Shown: positions 26,295 through 35,139 of the stretch, piece by piece | How the letters are laid out: the number at the start of each line of letters is the position of its first letter | Numbering within the stretch: the stretch's first letter is position 1 | NCBI RefSeq assembly: GCF_004634425.1 | Contig: NZ_SBJL01000001.1 | Location: 35,001 to 99,000 of the forward strand | Source: Vitreimonas flagellata | Lineage (GTDB): Bacteria; Pseudomonadota; Alphaproteobacteria; Caulobacterales; Aquidulcibacteraceae | Length of the DNA: 64,000 bases | Direction of reading: 5' to 3' | Made by a program: the position numbers and the translations under genes | Notes under the pieces: generated by a model | Database searches by the model: none | Told to the model about the DNA's origin: nothing | What the model saw: only the letters and a program-made list of their open reading frames with translations

Positions 26295-27581
26295 ATGGCT
26301 TTGACTTATACGCTGGACAATGCGCGCAGCCTGATTGCGGTTGCGCTAATCATTTTCATCTCGTGGCTGTTGTCCGAGAATAAGAAGCGTTTCCCGTTTT
26401 TTCTGACCATTGGCGCCATTGCGGTGCAGGCGGGCCTCGTGCTGCTGCTGTTCGCGATCCCGAATTCGCAAGCGGTGTTGAGCGGCGTGACGGCGGCGGT
26501 AGACGGTTTGGCGGACGCCAGTGATCGCGGCGCGCAATTCGTGTTTGGCTATTTGGGCGGCGGCCAATCGCCGTTCGCGACCGTCCCCGAGGGCGGGCAA
26601 TTGCCGTTCATCTTCGGCTTCCGGGTGTTGCCGTTGATCCTCGTGATCTCCGGCCTTTCGGCCTTGCTGTGGCATTGGAATATTTTGAAGTGGATCACGC
26701 GGCTGTTTGGTCTGCTGTTTGAGAAGACGATGGGCTTGGGCGGCGCGTCTGCGCTCGCGGTGGCCGCCAACATCTTCATGGGCATGGTCGAAAGCCCGAT
26801 CGTGATCCGCGCCTATCTTGATCGACTCTCACGCTCGGAAATCTTTCTGATGATGGTGGTGGGCCTCGCCACCGTCGCTGGCTCGACGATGGTGGCCTAC
26901 GCCGTGATCTTGGGGCCGGTGCTGCCGAACGCGGCGGGCCATGTGCTCGTGGCCTCGATCATTTCCGCGCCCGCGGGCATTTTGCTCGCGCGCATCATGA
27001 TCCCGGAAGAGCGCAAGGCGACCGAACTCGATTACGAAGTCACGCTCAAATACGAAAACTCGATGGACGCGATCACGCGCGGCGTTCAGGATGGTGTAAT
27101 GGTGGCGGTGAACGTCGCCGCGTTCATCATCGTGTTCGTGGCCTTCGTCGGCATCGTGAACAATCTGCTGGGCCTTGCGCCGCCGCTGAATGGCGAGCCG
27201 GTCACGCTTCAATCCTTGTTTGGCTATGTGTTCGCGCCGGTGGCCTACATCATTGGCATTCCATGGGAAGAAGCGCACGCGGGCGGCAACATTCTCGGCG
27301 TCAAACTCTTCCTGACCGAATTCATCGCCTACATCGATCTCGGAAACATTCCCGCCGACGCAATGAGCGAGCGCACGCGCATGATCCTTACCTACGCAAT
27401 CTGTGGCTTCGCCAATGTCGCCTCCGTCGGCATCATGACGGGCGGCATGACGGTGTTGATGCCGGAGCGCCGTTCGGAGATCCTGAATCTCGCGTGGAAA
27501 GCTCTGATTCCGGGCTTTATGGCGACCTTGATGACGGCCGCGATCGTGGCGGCGCTGCCGGCGCAATTGTTCGGAGGCTAG
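26295..27581 (+). CDS. Concentrative nucleoside transporter (CNT/NupC family)
   Basis: 428-aa membrane protein with the CNT architecture: N-terminal helices, FGFRVLPLILVISGLSALLWHW, MGLGGASALAVAANIFMGMVESPIVIRAYL, TVAGSTMVAYAVIL, GIPWEEAHAGGNILGVKLFLTEFIAYIDL and TYAICGFANVASVGIMTGGM. It should import nucleosides with Na+ or H+ across the inner membrane. The GST gene follows after 2 nt. Confidence 0.92.
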   Translation: MALTYTLDNARSLIAVALIIFISWLLSENKKRFPFFLTIGAIAVQAGLVLLLFAIPNSQAVLSGVTAAVDGLADASDRGAQFVFGYLGGGQSPFATVPEGGQLPFIFGFRVLPLILVISGLSALLWHWNILKWITRLFGLLFEKTMGLGGASALAVAANIFMGMVESPIVIRAYLDRLSRSEIFLMMVVGLATVAGSTMVAYAVILGPVLPNAAGHVLVASIISAPAGILLARIMIPEERKATELDYEVTLKYENSMDAITRGVQDGVMVAVNVAAFIIVFVAFVGIVNNLLGLAPPLNGEPVTLQSLFGYVFAPVAYIIGIPWEEAHAGGNILGVKLFLTEFIAYIDLGNIPADAMSERTRMILTYAICGFANVASVGIMTGGMTVLMPERRSEILNLAWKALIPGFMATLMTAAIVAALPAQLFGG

Positions 27582-27583
27582 CG

Positions 27584-28204
27584 ATGAAACTCTATATTGC
27601 GCCGTACGCGCCCAATCCCCGCCGGGTGATGATGTTCCTGGCCGAGAAGGGCGTGCGCAATATCGAGGTCATCACGCTCAACCTGCAAGAGGGCGAGCAC
27701 CGCATAGAAGAGTTCAAAAAGAAGAGCCCGCTCTCGCAGATACCGACGTTCGAACTGGACGACGGCCGCACACTCACCGAAAGCCGCGCCATCTGTTCGT
27801 ATATCGAAGCGCTGCACCCTGAGCCCAATCTGATGGGCCACGATGCGTTCGAGCGCGCATTCGTGGAGATGTGGGACCGGCGCATGGAGCTGTTGTTCTC
27901 CATGCCGCTGATGATGTGGGTGCGGCACGGCAATCCGGTGTTGGCGGCGGTTGAGCGCAATCAGAACGCCGAGGTCGCGAGCTATAATCAGGGCCAAGCC
28001 ATGCGCATGGCCAAATGGCTCGACAGCGAATTGGCGACGCGGCCTTGGATCGCCGGCGATCAATTCACGATCGCGGACATCACCGCGTGCTGCGGCGTCG
28101 ATTTCGCCAAGATGAACCGCTGGCGGCCGGGCGATGATCTGCCGAACTTGAAACGCTGGCGCGAAGCGTTTGGCGCGCGCGCCGCGGGCAAGGTCGCGGC
28201 CTAA
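27584..28204 (+). CDS. Glutathione S-transferase family protein
   Basis: 206 aa. The N-terminal domain has MKLYIAPYAPNPRRVMMFLAEKG and PLSQIPTFELDDGRTLTESRAICSYIE. The C-terminal domain has RPWIAGDQFTIADITACCGVDFAKMNRW. A GGAGG precedes the ATG, inside the end of the CNT gene, so they share a transcript. Role unknown. Confidence 0.88.
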   Translation: MKLYIAPYAPNPRRVMMFLAEKGVRNIEVITLNLQEGEHRIEEFKKKSPLSQIPTFELDDGRTLTESRAICSYIEALHPEPNLMGHDAFERAFVEMWDRRMELLFSMPLMMWVRHGNPVLAAVERNQNAEVASYNQGQAMRMAKWLDSELATRPWIAGDQFTIADITACCGVDFAKMNRWRPGDDLPNLKRWREAFGARAAGKVAA

Positions 28205-29001
28205 ACGCCGCCCGCGTGCAGCCGTGCGCCGAGGCGGTCGGCGCGTCGGCCGAGTTTGGAGCGCCGGCGCATCAGCGCTTTGACGGCGCGTTCCGCAGCA
28301 CGCTCATCGCCCGCGAGCGACGGCTGCGCAGCGACGCGTTCCAGCAACAGAAGAGCGTCACGCTCGTCGCCCAGAATTGCGCCGAGTTTCTCGGAAAGCT
28401 TTCGGCGGCGTTTGGTGGGCCAGGCATGGCCGAGCAAGCTTGCCGCGTAAAAGCGATCCTTTTCGCGCTTGCGCCATTCGTGACGGTTCGCCGGCTCGTC
28501 GGAACCGCAGCCATGGCGACGCGCCAAACGCGCGCGGCGGATCACGCGCTTAGCGCCGCGGCGAATTTGCCGCGCCGAAGCTTCCGGCCAAACTTGCGCC
28601 AGCGCGAGCAAGTCTTTCAAGCCGGCGCGCAGCGCGTCTTCGTTCATGCTGGGCAACGCTTCGCGCTCTTCATCGATGCGCGCGGCGATCGCTGCGAGTG
28701 CGCGTGCGGGCTTTTTGTTGTGTCGCTCGGCGAGCGCACGCGCTGCTTCTGACAGGGCCGCCAGATCGCGCGCAGCCGCGAGTTGGCGCATGACGGTGCG
28801 TGCGGACTCATTGAAAACAGCCGATAATCCGGGCGCGCAGATCGTGCCTACCCGCGCCAACGCCCGTGCGCGCTTCACGCGTACACGGCAGCGGTGAACA
28901 CCTTTCGGATCACCGTGCGCGTTATCGAATTCTTCGACCGCTGCGCGCAATTCTTCGCTCAAGGCCGCGCGCAGATCGAACGCCTGTTCAGGCGAGCGCA
29001 T
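28201..29001 (-). CDS. CHAD domain protein
   Basis: 266-aa helical protein with the conserved-histidine pattern of CHAD domains (GVHRCRVRVKRARALARVG near residue 32, NRHEWRKREKDRFYAASLL near residue 170), rich in Arg. CHAD domains bind inorganic polyphosphate. It is not fused to a CYTH domain here. The ATG at 29001 was chosen; an upstream extension has no homology. Confidence 0.82.
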   Translation of the reverse strand: MRSPEQAFDLRAALSEELRAAVEEFDNAHGDPKGVHRCRVRVKRARALARVGTICAPGLSAVFNESARTVMRQLAAARDLAALSEAARALAERHNKKPARALAAIAARIDEEREALPSMNEDALRAGLKDLLALAQVWPEASARQIRRGAKRVIRRARLARRHGCGSDEPANRHEWRKREKDRFYAASLLGHAWPTKRRRKLSEKLGAILGDERDALLLLERVAAQPSLAGDERAAERAVKALMRRRSKLGRRADRLGARLHAGGV

Positions 29002-29020
29002 GTCACATTCCCCCAACCCA

Positions 29021-29485
29021 CTAGGCGCGTGGGCGTGGACTGATCTTCTTGAGCGTTCCGGAAAAAGCAAGCAGCGGGCGTGAAGCTTGTGTAATCAAAC
29101 CGCGCACGAACACGAGCGAACGCGTGTCGCGCAACACTTCACCGCGCGCCTCGACAAGCCCGTTCAGATCGCCTGCGCTGATGAATTCGCTGTTGCAGGT
29201 CACGGTGACCGCATGCACGCCGCGCAATTCGTGATGTGCAATGGCGAAAAGCGAAAAGTCCGCAAAGCCCATCAGTGCGCCGCCGTGCAGCGCGCCGCCG
29301 CCGTTCAGATGGTGCGGCTTGGGCTCGAAACCGGTGCGGATGGAGCGGTCGTCTTCAATCTTAAAGCAAAGGGGGCCGATATGGGTCTCGAACGGATCGG
29401 CGCCGGCGCCCCATGTCGTCCAGCCCGCGAAGGGGCCTTCCGTCAAAACAATGGGTTTGCCGTAAGGTTCGGCGACGTCGTTCAT
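29021..29485 (-). CDS. PaaI-type hotdog thioesterase
   Basis: 154-aa hotdog-fold protein. The segment HHLNGGGALHGGALMGFADFSLFAIAH is the usual PaaI/acyl-CoA thioesterase signature, followed by VTVTCNSEFISAGDLNGLVEARGEVL. AGGAGC precedes the ATG at 29485. It probably hydrolyses an acyl- or aryl-CoA. It is 19 nt upstream of the CHAD gene on the same strand. Confidence 0.85.
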   Translation of the reverse strand: MNDVAEPYGKPIVLTEGPFAGWTTWGAGADPFETHIGPLCFKIEDDRSIRTGFEPKPHHLNGGGALHGGALMGFADFSLFAIAHHELRGVHAVTVTCNSEFISAGDLNGLVEARGEVLRDTRSLVFVRGLITQASRPLLAFSGTLKKISPRPRA

Positions 29486-29547
29486 AATTTGCTCCTGCTG
29501 CGTTCCGGGTGCTGGCATGCTAGAGCGGCATGGGCAAGGGCTGGGAC

Positions 29548-30162
29548 ATGCGGTTGATTTTCGCGCTGCTTTCGACGCTGCTGCTGGCGCAATGCGCCAC
29601 GCCGGGGCGGGACAATGACTTCCAGGTGGGCGCTGCCGAGGACGCCTACGTCATCATCGGTATCGCCAAGGCCCCCAATATCGATACGCCGCGCTACGAC
29701 ATGCTCTGGCGCCTCGTCGATGAAACGGGCGCATTCACCGATTATGACGACGAGCGCGCTCTCAATGTCGAGACGAACAGCAATTCAATCCGGGTCCGCG
29801 GCATTCCGGGTGAGTTCATCACGGCGCGCATTCGCCCAGGCGTTTATGCGCTCGACGGTGTCTATGCGATCATCCGTGACGGCCGCTTGGACTATTACGC
29901 CGATGGGCTGATCCTCGGCCCCGAGCGGCCAAGCTTCGAAGTGCGCGCGGGCGAAGCGATCTATTTGGGCATCTGGCAGGTTGATCTTGAGGACACGCGC
30001 GCCGTGACACGGCCGTGGCGCATTGACGGCGCCGATCTCCGCGCCGCGATGGAGCAGGTGGATGCTCTGCGCGGTGAAGTCCGCATCCGCCAAACCGTGC
30101 CACGCGCCGTGCCATGCAATCCGCAGCGCATGAACACGATGAGCCAGCGGCGCGTGTGCTAA
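29548..30162 (+). CDS. Hypothetical lipoprotein
   Basis: 204 aa with a lipoprotein signal peptide ending LLLAQC. The second ATG (29548) was chosen, as AAGGGCTGGG precedes it; the one at 29530 adds six residues. The mature protein contains predicted beta strands (YVIIGIAKAP, SFEVRAGEAIYLGIWQVD) and a C-terminal Cys pair region. No family is named with confidence. Confidence 0.7.
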   Translation: MRLIFALLSTLLLAQCATPGRDNDFQVGAAEDAYVIIGIAKAPNIDTPRYDMLWRLVDETGAFTDYDDERALNVETNSNSIRVRGIPGEFITARIRPGVYALDGVYAIIRDGRLDYYADGLILGPERPSFEVRAGEAIYLGIWQVDLEDTRAVTRPWRIDGADLRAAMEQVDALRGEVRIRQTVPRAVPCNPQRMNTMSQRRVC

Positions 30163-30212
30163 CGTAGCGGCGCCGTAGTCGCCCGACTGATGACCCTTTA
30201 GTGGATTGAGCC

Positions 30213-31355
30213 ATGGACACCAGCACACTCAATGAATTGCTCGACGCCGTGCGTCGCTTCGTCAACGAACGGCTTATCCCGCTTGAAGCCAAAGTCTCGG
30301 AGGATGACGCGATCCCCGATGATGCGCTCGCGGAGATGCGCGCGCTCGGCCTGTTCGGGCTGTCGATCCCGGAAGAGTTCGGCGGGCTTGGCCTCTCCAT
30401 GGAGGAAGAGTGCCGCACGATGTTCGAATTCTGCCGCTGCTCGCCGGCGTTTCGCTCGGCCTTCGGCACCAATGTCGGCATCGGCAGCCAAGGCCTCGTC
30501 ATGTTCGGCACGCCTGAGCAGAAGGCGAAATATCTGCCGGGCATCGCCGCGGGCGACATCGTCACCTCGTTTGCGCTGACGGAACCCGAAGCCGGTTCGG
30601 ATTCCGGTTCGGTGCGGACGAAGGCAGAGTTTCGCGGCGATCACTACCTGCTGAACGGCTCCAAGCGCTACATCACCAATGCGGCGCGGGCCTCGCTCTT
30701 CACAGTGATGGCGCGCACCAACCAGGACGTAAAAGGCGGCGGCGGTGTCAGCGCCTTCCTTGTGCCGCGTGACCTGCCAGGGCTTTCTGTCAGCAAACCC
30801 GAAAAGAAAATGGGCCAGCAGGGCGCGCATATTCACGACGTAAATTTCGACAATGTGAAAGTGCCGGTCGAAAACCGTTTGGGCGAGGAGGGCCAAGGCT
30901 TCCGCATCGCCATGCAAGTGCTGGATCGCGGGCGCTTGCACATTTCGTCGGTGTGCGTCGGCGTGGCCGAGCGCCTTATCGAGGAAAGCGTGCGTTACGC
31001 GGCGGAGCGCAAACAATTCGGCCAAGCGATCGCAAGCTTCCAGATGATCCAGGCGATGCTTGCCGATTGCCGCGCCGAAGCGAACGCAGGTCGCGCCATG
31101 GTGCTGGAAGCGGCGCGCAAGCGCGATCGTGGCGAAGATGTCGTCATGGATGCGGCCGCCGCAAAGCTCTTCTGTTCGGAGATGGTGGGCCGCGTGGCCG
31201 ATCGTGCCGTGCAGATTTTCGGCGGTTCCGGCTATGTTGCCGATTATGGCGTCGAGCGCTTCTATCGCGACGTGCGCATCTTCCGGCTCTACGAGGGCAC
31301 CAGTGAGATCCAGCGCGTCATCATCGCGCGCGAAATGATGAAGCAGGGCAAGTAG
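30213..31355 (+). CDS. Acyl-CoA dehydrogenase
   Basis: 380-aa classical acyl-CoA dehydrogenase. FALTEPEAGSDSGSVRTKAEF (FAD loop), GSKRYITNAARASLFTVMART, the arginine helix RKQFGQAIASFQMIQAMLADC and the C-terminal QIFGGSGYVADYGVERFYRDVRIFRLYEGTSEIQRVIIAREM, in which the YEG Glu is the catalytic base of the short/medium-chain group. It likely starts a beta-oxidation cycle. The CbrC gene follows after 6 nt. Confidence 0.92.
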   Translation: MDTSTLNELLDAVRRFVNERLIPLEAKVSEDDAIPDDALAEMRALGLFGLSIPEEFGGLGLSMEEECRTMFEFCRCSPAFRSAFGTNVGIGSQGLVMFGTPEQKAKYLPGIAAGDIVTSFALTEPEAGSDSGSVRTKAEFRGDHYLLNGSKRYITNAARASLFTVMARTNQDVKGGGGVSAFLVPRDLPGLSVSKPEKKMGQQGAHIHDVNFDNVKVPVENRLGEEGQGFRIAMQVLDRGRLHISSVCVGVAERLIEESVRYAAERKQFGQAIASFQMIQAMLADCRAEANAGRAMVLEAARKRDRGEDVVMDAAAAKLFCSEMVGRVADRAVQIFGGSGYVADYGVERFYRDVRIFRLYEGTSEIQRVIIAREMMKQGK

Positions 31356-31361
31356 GCGGCA

Positions 31362-31865
31362 ATGAACGACAAGCCGCACTTTCGGTTTCATCCAGACGCT
31401 TACGAGCATCAATGCTTCGAAGAATCGGACGAGCCGTGCGCCGCATGCGGGCGGCCGTGTGTGTGGAAATACACAAACCACATTTACGCGCTGCCGCCTG
31501 AGCCCACGGCGATCTGCGCGCGCTGCATCGCGGACGGCTCCGTGGCGAAAACCGTTCCTGAGGGCGATTACAGCCTGCACGATTGTAGCTTTGACGAAGA
31601 ACCGTCCGACGCATTGGCGGCTGAGGTGGAGCAGCGCACGCCTGGCTTTTCGACCTACAATCCCTTCGTCTGGCCCGTACGCGATGGCGCGCCGTTAGCC
31701 TTTCTCGGTTTCGGCGAGGACGACAATCTTTTGCGCCTGCCACAAGTGCAAGCGGCGATCGCCGTGCTTGCCGAGGAGATGGGCGGCGGGGTGGCGCCGA
31801 ATTACGCCATGATTTTCAGGACACTCGAGGGCGATGAATATGTCGCCACACTCGATCTCGATTGA
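31362..31865 (+). CDS. CbrC family (UPF0167) protein
   Basis: 167 aa matching the CbrC family: FRFHPDAYEHQCFEESDEPCAACGRPCVWKY, with a CxxC, then ICARCIADGSVAKTV with a second CxxC, suggesting a metal site. The function of the family is unclear; E. coli CbrC has been linked to colicin tolerance. It is downstream of the acyl-CoA dehydrogenase and probably on the same transcript. Confidence 0.78.
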   Translation: MNDKPHFRFHPDAYEHQCFEESDEPCAACGRPCVWKYTNHIYALPPEPTAICARCIADGSVAKTVPEGDYSLHDCSFDEEPSDALAAEVEQRTPGFSTYNPFVWPVRDGAPLAFLGFGEDDNLLRLPQVQAAIAVLAEEMGGGVAPNYAMIFRTLEGDEYVATLDLD

Positions 31866-31887
31866 GATCGCACATTCGAGCTGAGTC

Positions 31888-32331
31888 ATGCCGCCGAAGG
31901 ATGAGTCCAAGCCGCAAAAGAGTTTGGTCGAGCACGCAAGGAGCATTGCCGCGCTGCCGGGTGAGAAACTCGATGAGCTGAAAGCGTTTGGCGCCGAGAA
32001 GCTCGATCAAACGATGGCTGCCTTTCTCAACGCGCTACCCGCGCTGCGTCAAGCGGGCTACGCATTGCGCGAGTTCGAGATCGAGCTTGGACTCACGCCC
32101 AAGATCATCGCGCATTTTATGCCGGTTGCCGCGAGCGACGATGACATCGCCGCCGCACGCGAAGCGCTCAAGAGCAACAAAATCGGCGCGTCCATGCTGA
32201 GCGTGCTGCGCCGGGCAGGTGACGTGCATCGCCAGGTCAAGGTGCCTGGTTTTGAGTGCGCGCATATGGAAATTGACGTCGGCGTCATTCCAGCGGTTCG
32301 GCTTCGCTATCGGTCCGCCGACGCGCCCTAA
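31888..32331 (+). CDS. Hypothetical protein
   Basis: 147-aa soluble protein: a charged N-terminal stretch, an amphipathic middle (LDELKAFGAEKLDQTMAAFLNALPALRQAGYALREFEIELGLTPKIIAHF), and a C-terminal beta-like end. It has no signal peptide or membrane segment. It may be co-transcribed with the CbrC gene. No family recognised. Confidence 0.6.
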   Translation: MPPKDESKPQKSLVEHARSIAALPGEKLDELKAFGAEKLDQTMAAFLNALPALRQAGYALREFEIELGLTPKIIAHFMPVAASDDDIAAAREALKSNKIGASMLSVLRRAGDVHRQVKVPGFECAHMEIDVGVIPAVRLRYRSADAP

Positions 32332-32452
32332 CGCGTCAACGCGCGCGCTCAGAGTGTGAACATAAGCTTGACGCACGAGTTTTGGCAGTTGCGTTTGCCA
32401 AATCTCAAGCGCCCGTACGCATATTGCCCATCCCTTAACGGGGTGAAGGGTT

Positions 32453-34522
32453 TTGTGGCTGAGGCGCGCATTCAAGAGCTCCATCGCGGGTAAAATCGCG
32501 GCGGCCGTGCTCATCTCGACGATCCTGGTCACGGCGGCCGGGTCGACGGCGGCGTTTCTGGTCTACCGCCAGAACGCGCTGCGCGGCGCGTTGAACGTCA
32601 CCTTGGCCTATCTCGAAGAGCGCCAGAAGACTGAGGAGCGGGTGTTTGAGGACATCCGCGATGTGCAATCTTCCGCACAGCGCCTTTATGAACAACGTCT
32701 CAAGACGATCGATCAACGCGCGGCTCTGCGCGCCTTCGAGGCTCTCTTCCCGCTCCAGGCGGATGGCTCACGCCGCAGCGTCGATATGGTGTTCGACGGC
32801 GGGCGCGCGGCGGACGGCGTCAACGTTTTTGGCGTGGGCTCCTTTATGGCCAACGGCGCGCGGATGACGCCGGAGGAGAAGCTGGAGATTTACGCGGCCT
32901 ATCTCGTGCTGCGTGACATGGGGCCGATCATCCTGCCGCGGCTCGACAATCTATATTTCTTTACGCAGCAAAATCGCATGGTGATGTTCGCACCCAACCG
33001 CGAGGATCGGCTGAGCTTCTATCGCCACGACGCGCCGGCGACTTTCGCGTTTCAGCACGAAGAATTCGCCGTCATTTCCACGACAAGCGCCAATCCCGCG
33101 GCGCTGACCCGGTGCACCGGTTTGCGGCGCTTCATCACCGACCCCACAGGTCGACGCCTGTCATCCGCCTGCATGACGCCGCAGGATCTCGATGGACGAC
33201 GCGTCGGCGCCTGGGGCGCGAGCATCACGATGGCCGACGGTTTGCGTGCGTCGGTCGAGAGCGCGCTGCCTGGCACCAGTAACGCAATTTTGGATCGCCA
33301 AGGTGGTCTGATTGCGCACGGCGATCTGATCGGCGCCAATGCATCGCACAATGTCGCCGCCGTCTCGGAGAGGCTCGGCATCGCGCAAGTCATGGACTTT
33401 ATCCGCGCATCGGAGGCCGACAGCGGCGTCGTTCCGCATGTGATTAACGGCAACTATGTTGTCTTCGCACGAATCGATGGTCCCGACTGGATATTCCTGT
33501 CGCTCGTGCCCCAAGAGATCGTTGCGCGGCATGCAAGCCACAGCGCCGGCATGTTCTTCATTATTGGCGCGCTGGCGGTGCTGGCGCAGGTGCTCCTCCT
33601 GGCGTTCCTCATGTATCGCTGGGTGGTGCGACCGACAATGCGGTTGACGGAAGCGGCGAGCGCGAACGCCAGCCTCTGCCTCGACGATATCGCAGGGCGC
33701 CAGGATGAGCTAGGTGAACTCGCGCGCGCGCTCACGGCGCGCGATCAACGCGATGCGGAACGCCTCAATGCGTTGGCCGAAGCCAGCGCTGACGCGCAGG
33801 CGGCGAGCCAAGCCAAATCACAATTCCTCTCGGCCATGAGCCACGAATTACGCACGCCGCTCAATGCGGTTATCGGCTATACCGAAATTATGCGTGAGGA
33901 TGCGGTGGAGGCCAAACGCGCCACTGATGTGGCCGATCACAATCGCGTCCTCGCCGCTGCACGCCGCTTGCTGCATCTGATCAACGAGGTGCTTGACCTT
34001 TCCAAGGTCGAATCCGGTCGGATTCAGCTCGAAATCGAACCGGCCAATGTTGTTGAACTCGCCAACGATGCGCTCGACGCTATTCGCCCGCAGGCGGAAG
34101 CCAACGGCAACGAATTGGTTCTCGAAGCGCCGGCGAATTTGCCGCTAGGCCATACCGATAATTTCAAGCTCGGCCAGTGTTTGCTCAATCTTCTCTCGAA
34201 CGCCTGCAAGTTTACGCGCAACGGCGAAATTCGCGTGCGCGTGCGCCATGAGCACGGCCTGTTCGTGTTCGAAGTATCCGACACGGGCGTCGGCATTCCA
34301 GCGGACAAGATCGGCAATCTGTTCCAGCCTTTTGTGCAGGCGGATTCATCGACCACGCGCACGTTCGGCGGAACAGGGCTCGGGCTCGCCATCACCCGCC
34401 GTATGGCGCAATTGATGGGCGGCGATGTGACGGTCGAAAGCGTTTCCGGACAAGGCTCCGTTTTCACCCTGACCGTAGCGGTGTCGCTGGAAGACGGAAA
34501 AGCTGAAATCGAAGCGGCCTAG
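32453..34522 (+). CDS. Membrane sensor histidine kinase
   Basis: 689 aa from a TTG start preceded by GAAGGG. Transmembrane helix 1 is near residues 12-35, and a large periplasmic sensor of about 320 residues follows. Helix 2 is near 365-387 (MFFIIGALAVLAQVLLLAFLMY), then a HAMP-like stretch, the HisKA box FLSAMSHELRTPLNAVIGYTE (His464), and the ATPase N, G1 and G2 boxes (LLSNACKFT, DTGVGIPADKIGNLFQPF, GGTGLGLAIT). No receiver domain and no adjacent response regulator, so it is an orphan kinase. The ligand is unknown. Confidence 0.9.
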   Translation: MWLRRAFKSSIAGKIAAAVLISTILVTAAGSTAAFLVYRQNALRGALNVTLAYLEERQKTEERVFEDIRDVQSSAQRLYEQRLKTIDQRAALRAFEALFPLQADGSRRSVDMVFDGGRAADGVNVFGVGSFMANGARMTPEEKLEIYAAYLVLRDMGPIILPRLDNLYFFTQQNRMVMFAPNREDRLSFYRHDAPATFAFQHEEFAVISTTSANPAALTRCTGLRRFITDPTGRRLSSACMTPQDLDGRRVGAWGASITMADGLRASVESALPGTSNAILDRQGGLIAHGDLIGANASHNVAAVSERLGIAQVMDFIRASEADSGVVPHVINGNYVVFARIDGPDWIFLSLVPQEIVARHASHSAGMFFIIGALAVLAQVLLLAFLMYRWVVRPTMRLTEAASANASLCLDDIAGRQDELGELARALTARDQRDAERLNALAEASADAQAASQAKSQFLSAMSHELRTPLNAVIGYTEIMREDAVEAKRATDVADHNRVLAAARRLLHLINEVLDLSKVESGRIQLEIEPANVVELANDALDAIRPQAEANGNELVLEAPANLPLGHTDNFKLGQCLLNLLSNACKFTRNGEIRVRVRHEHGLFVFEVSDTGVGIPADKIGNLFQPFVQADSSTTRTFGGTGLGLAITRRMAQLMGGDVTVESVSGQGSVFTLTVAVSLEDGKAEIEAA

Positions 34523-34560
34523 GTCTAGGGAATTCGCGGTGGCGTGCGCACATAAGCGCC

Positions 34561-35139
34561 GTGGCGCGAGCGCTTGATACATTGGTGGCGGAGATCCGCG
34601 CATGTCGCGCATGCGAACTACCGCATGAACCGCGCCCCGTTGTCTGGGTGCATCCGGATGCGCGCATTCTCATCGCCGGCCAGGCGCCGGGCAGGCGTGT
34701 GCATGAGACGGGCATCCCGTGGAACGATGCATCCGGCGATCGGCTGCGTGATTGGCTGCAGATGGACCGCGATGCCTTCTACGACAAAACCAAGATCGCG
34801 GTGGCGGCGATGGGGTTCTGCTTTCCGGGGACCGTCAAAGGAGCCGATCTGCCGCCGCGCCGCGAATGCGCGCCGCTATGGCGGCCGCGGCTCTTGCCGC
34901 TGCTCAAGAACGTGCGCCTGACCCTGCTGGTCGGAACGTACGCGCAGCGCTATCATTTGGGTGCTGCGGTGAAATCGACTTTGGGCGAAACGGTCGCTTC
35001 TTGGCGCGACTATCCGGCCAATGTCATGCCTTTGCCGCATCCATCCTGGCGGAATAGCGCATGGCTGAAACGCAATCCCTGGTTCGAGCGGGAAGTGTTG
35101 CCCGAATTGGGGCGCAGGGTCTCATCGGCTTTGCGCTGA
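34561..35139 (+). CDS. Uracil-DNA glycosylase superfamily protein
   Basis: 192 aa from GTG. The N-terminal EIRACRACELPHEPRPVVWVHPDARILIAGQAPGRRVHETGIPWND contains the GQAPG motif of family 4-like UDGs and related proteins; a later PLPHPSWRNSAW supplies the HPS motif. The paired Cys near the N-terminus do not show the full four-Cys Fe-S set of true family 4 enzymes. It probably acts on damaged bases, but activity is uncertain. It overlaps the next gene by 79 nt. Confidence 0.8.
   Translation: MARALDTLVAEIRACRACELPHEPRPVVWVHPDARILIAGQAPGRRVHETGIPWNDASGDRLRDWLQMDRDAFYDKTKIAVAAMGFCFPGTVKGADLPPRRECAPLWRPRLLPLLKNVRLTLLVGTYAQRYHLGAAVKSTLGETVASWRDYPANVMPLPHPSWRNSAWLKRNPWFEREVLPELGRRVSSALR

Noticed and set aside
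30198-31580. 460-codon minus-strand frame
   Set aside because: Antisense to the acyl-CoA dehydrogenase and CbrC genes.
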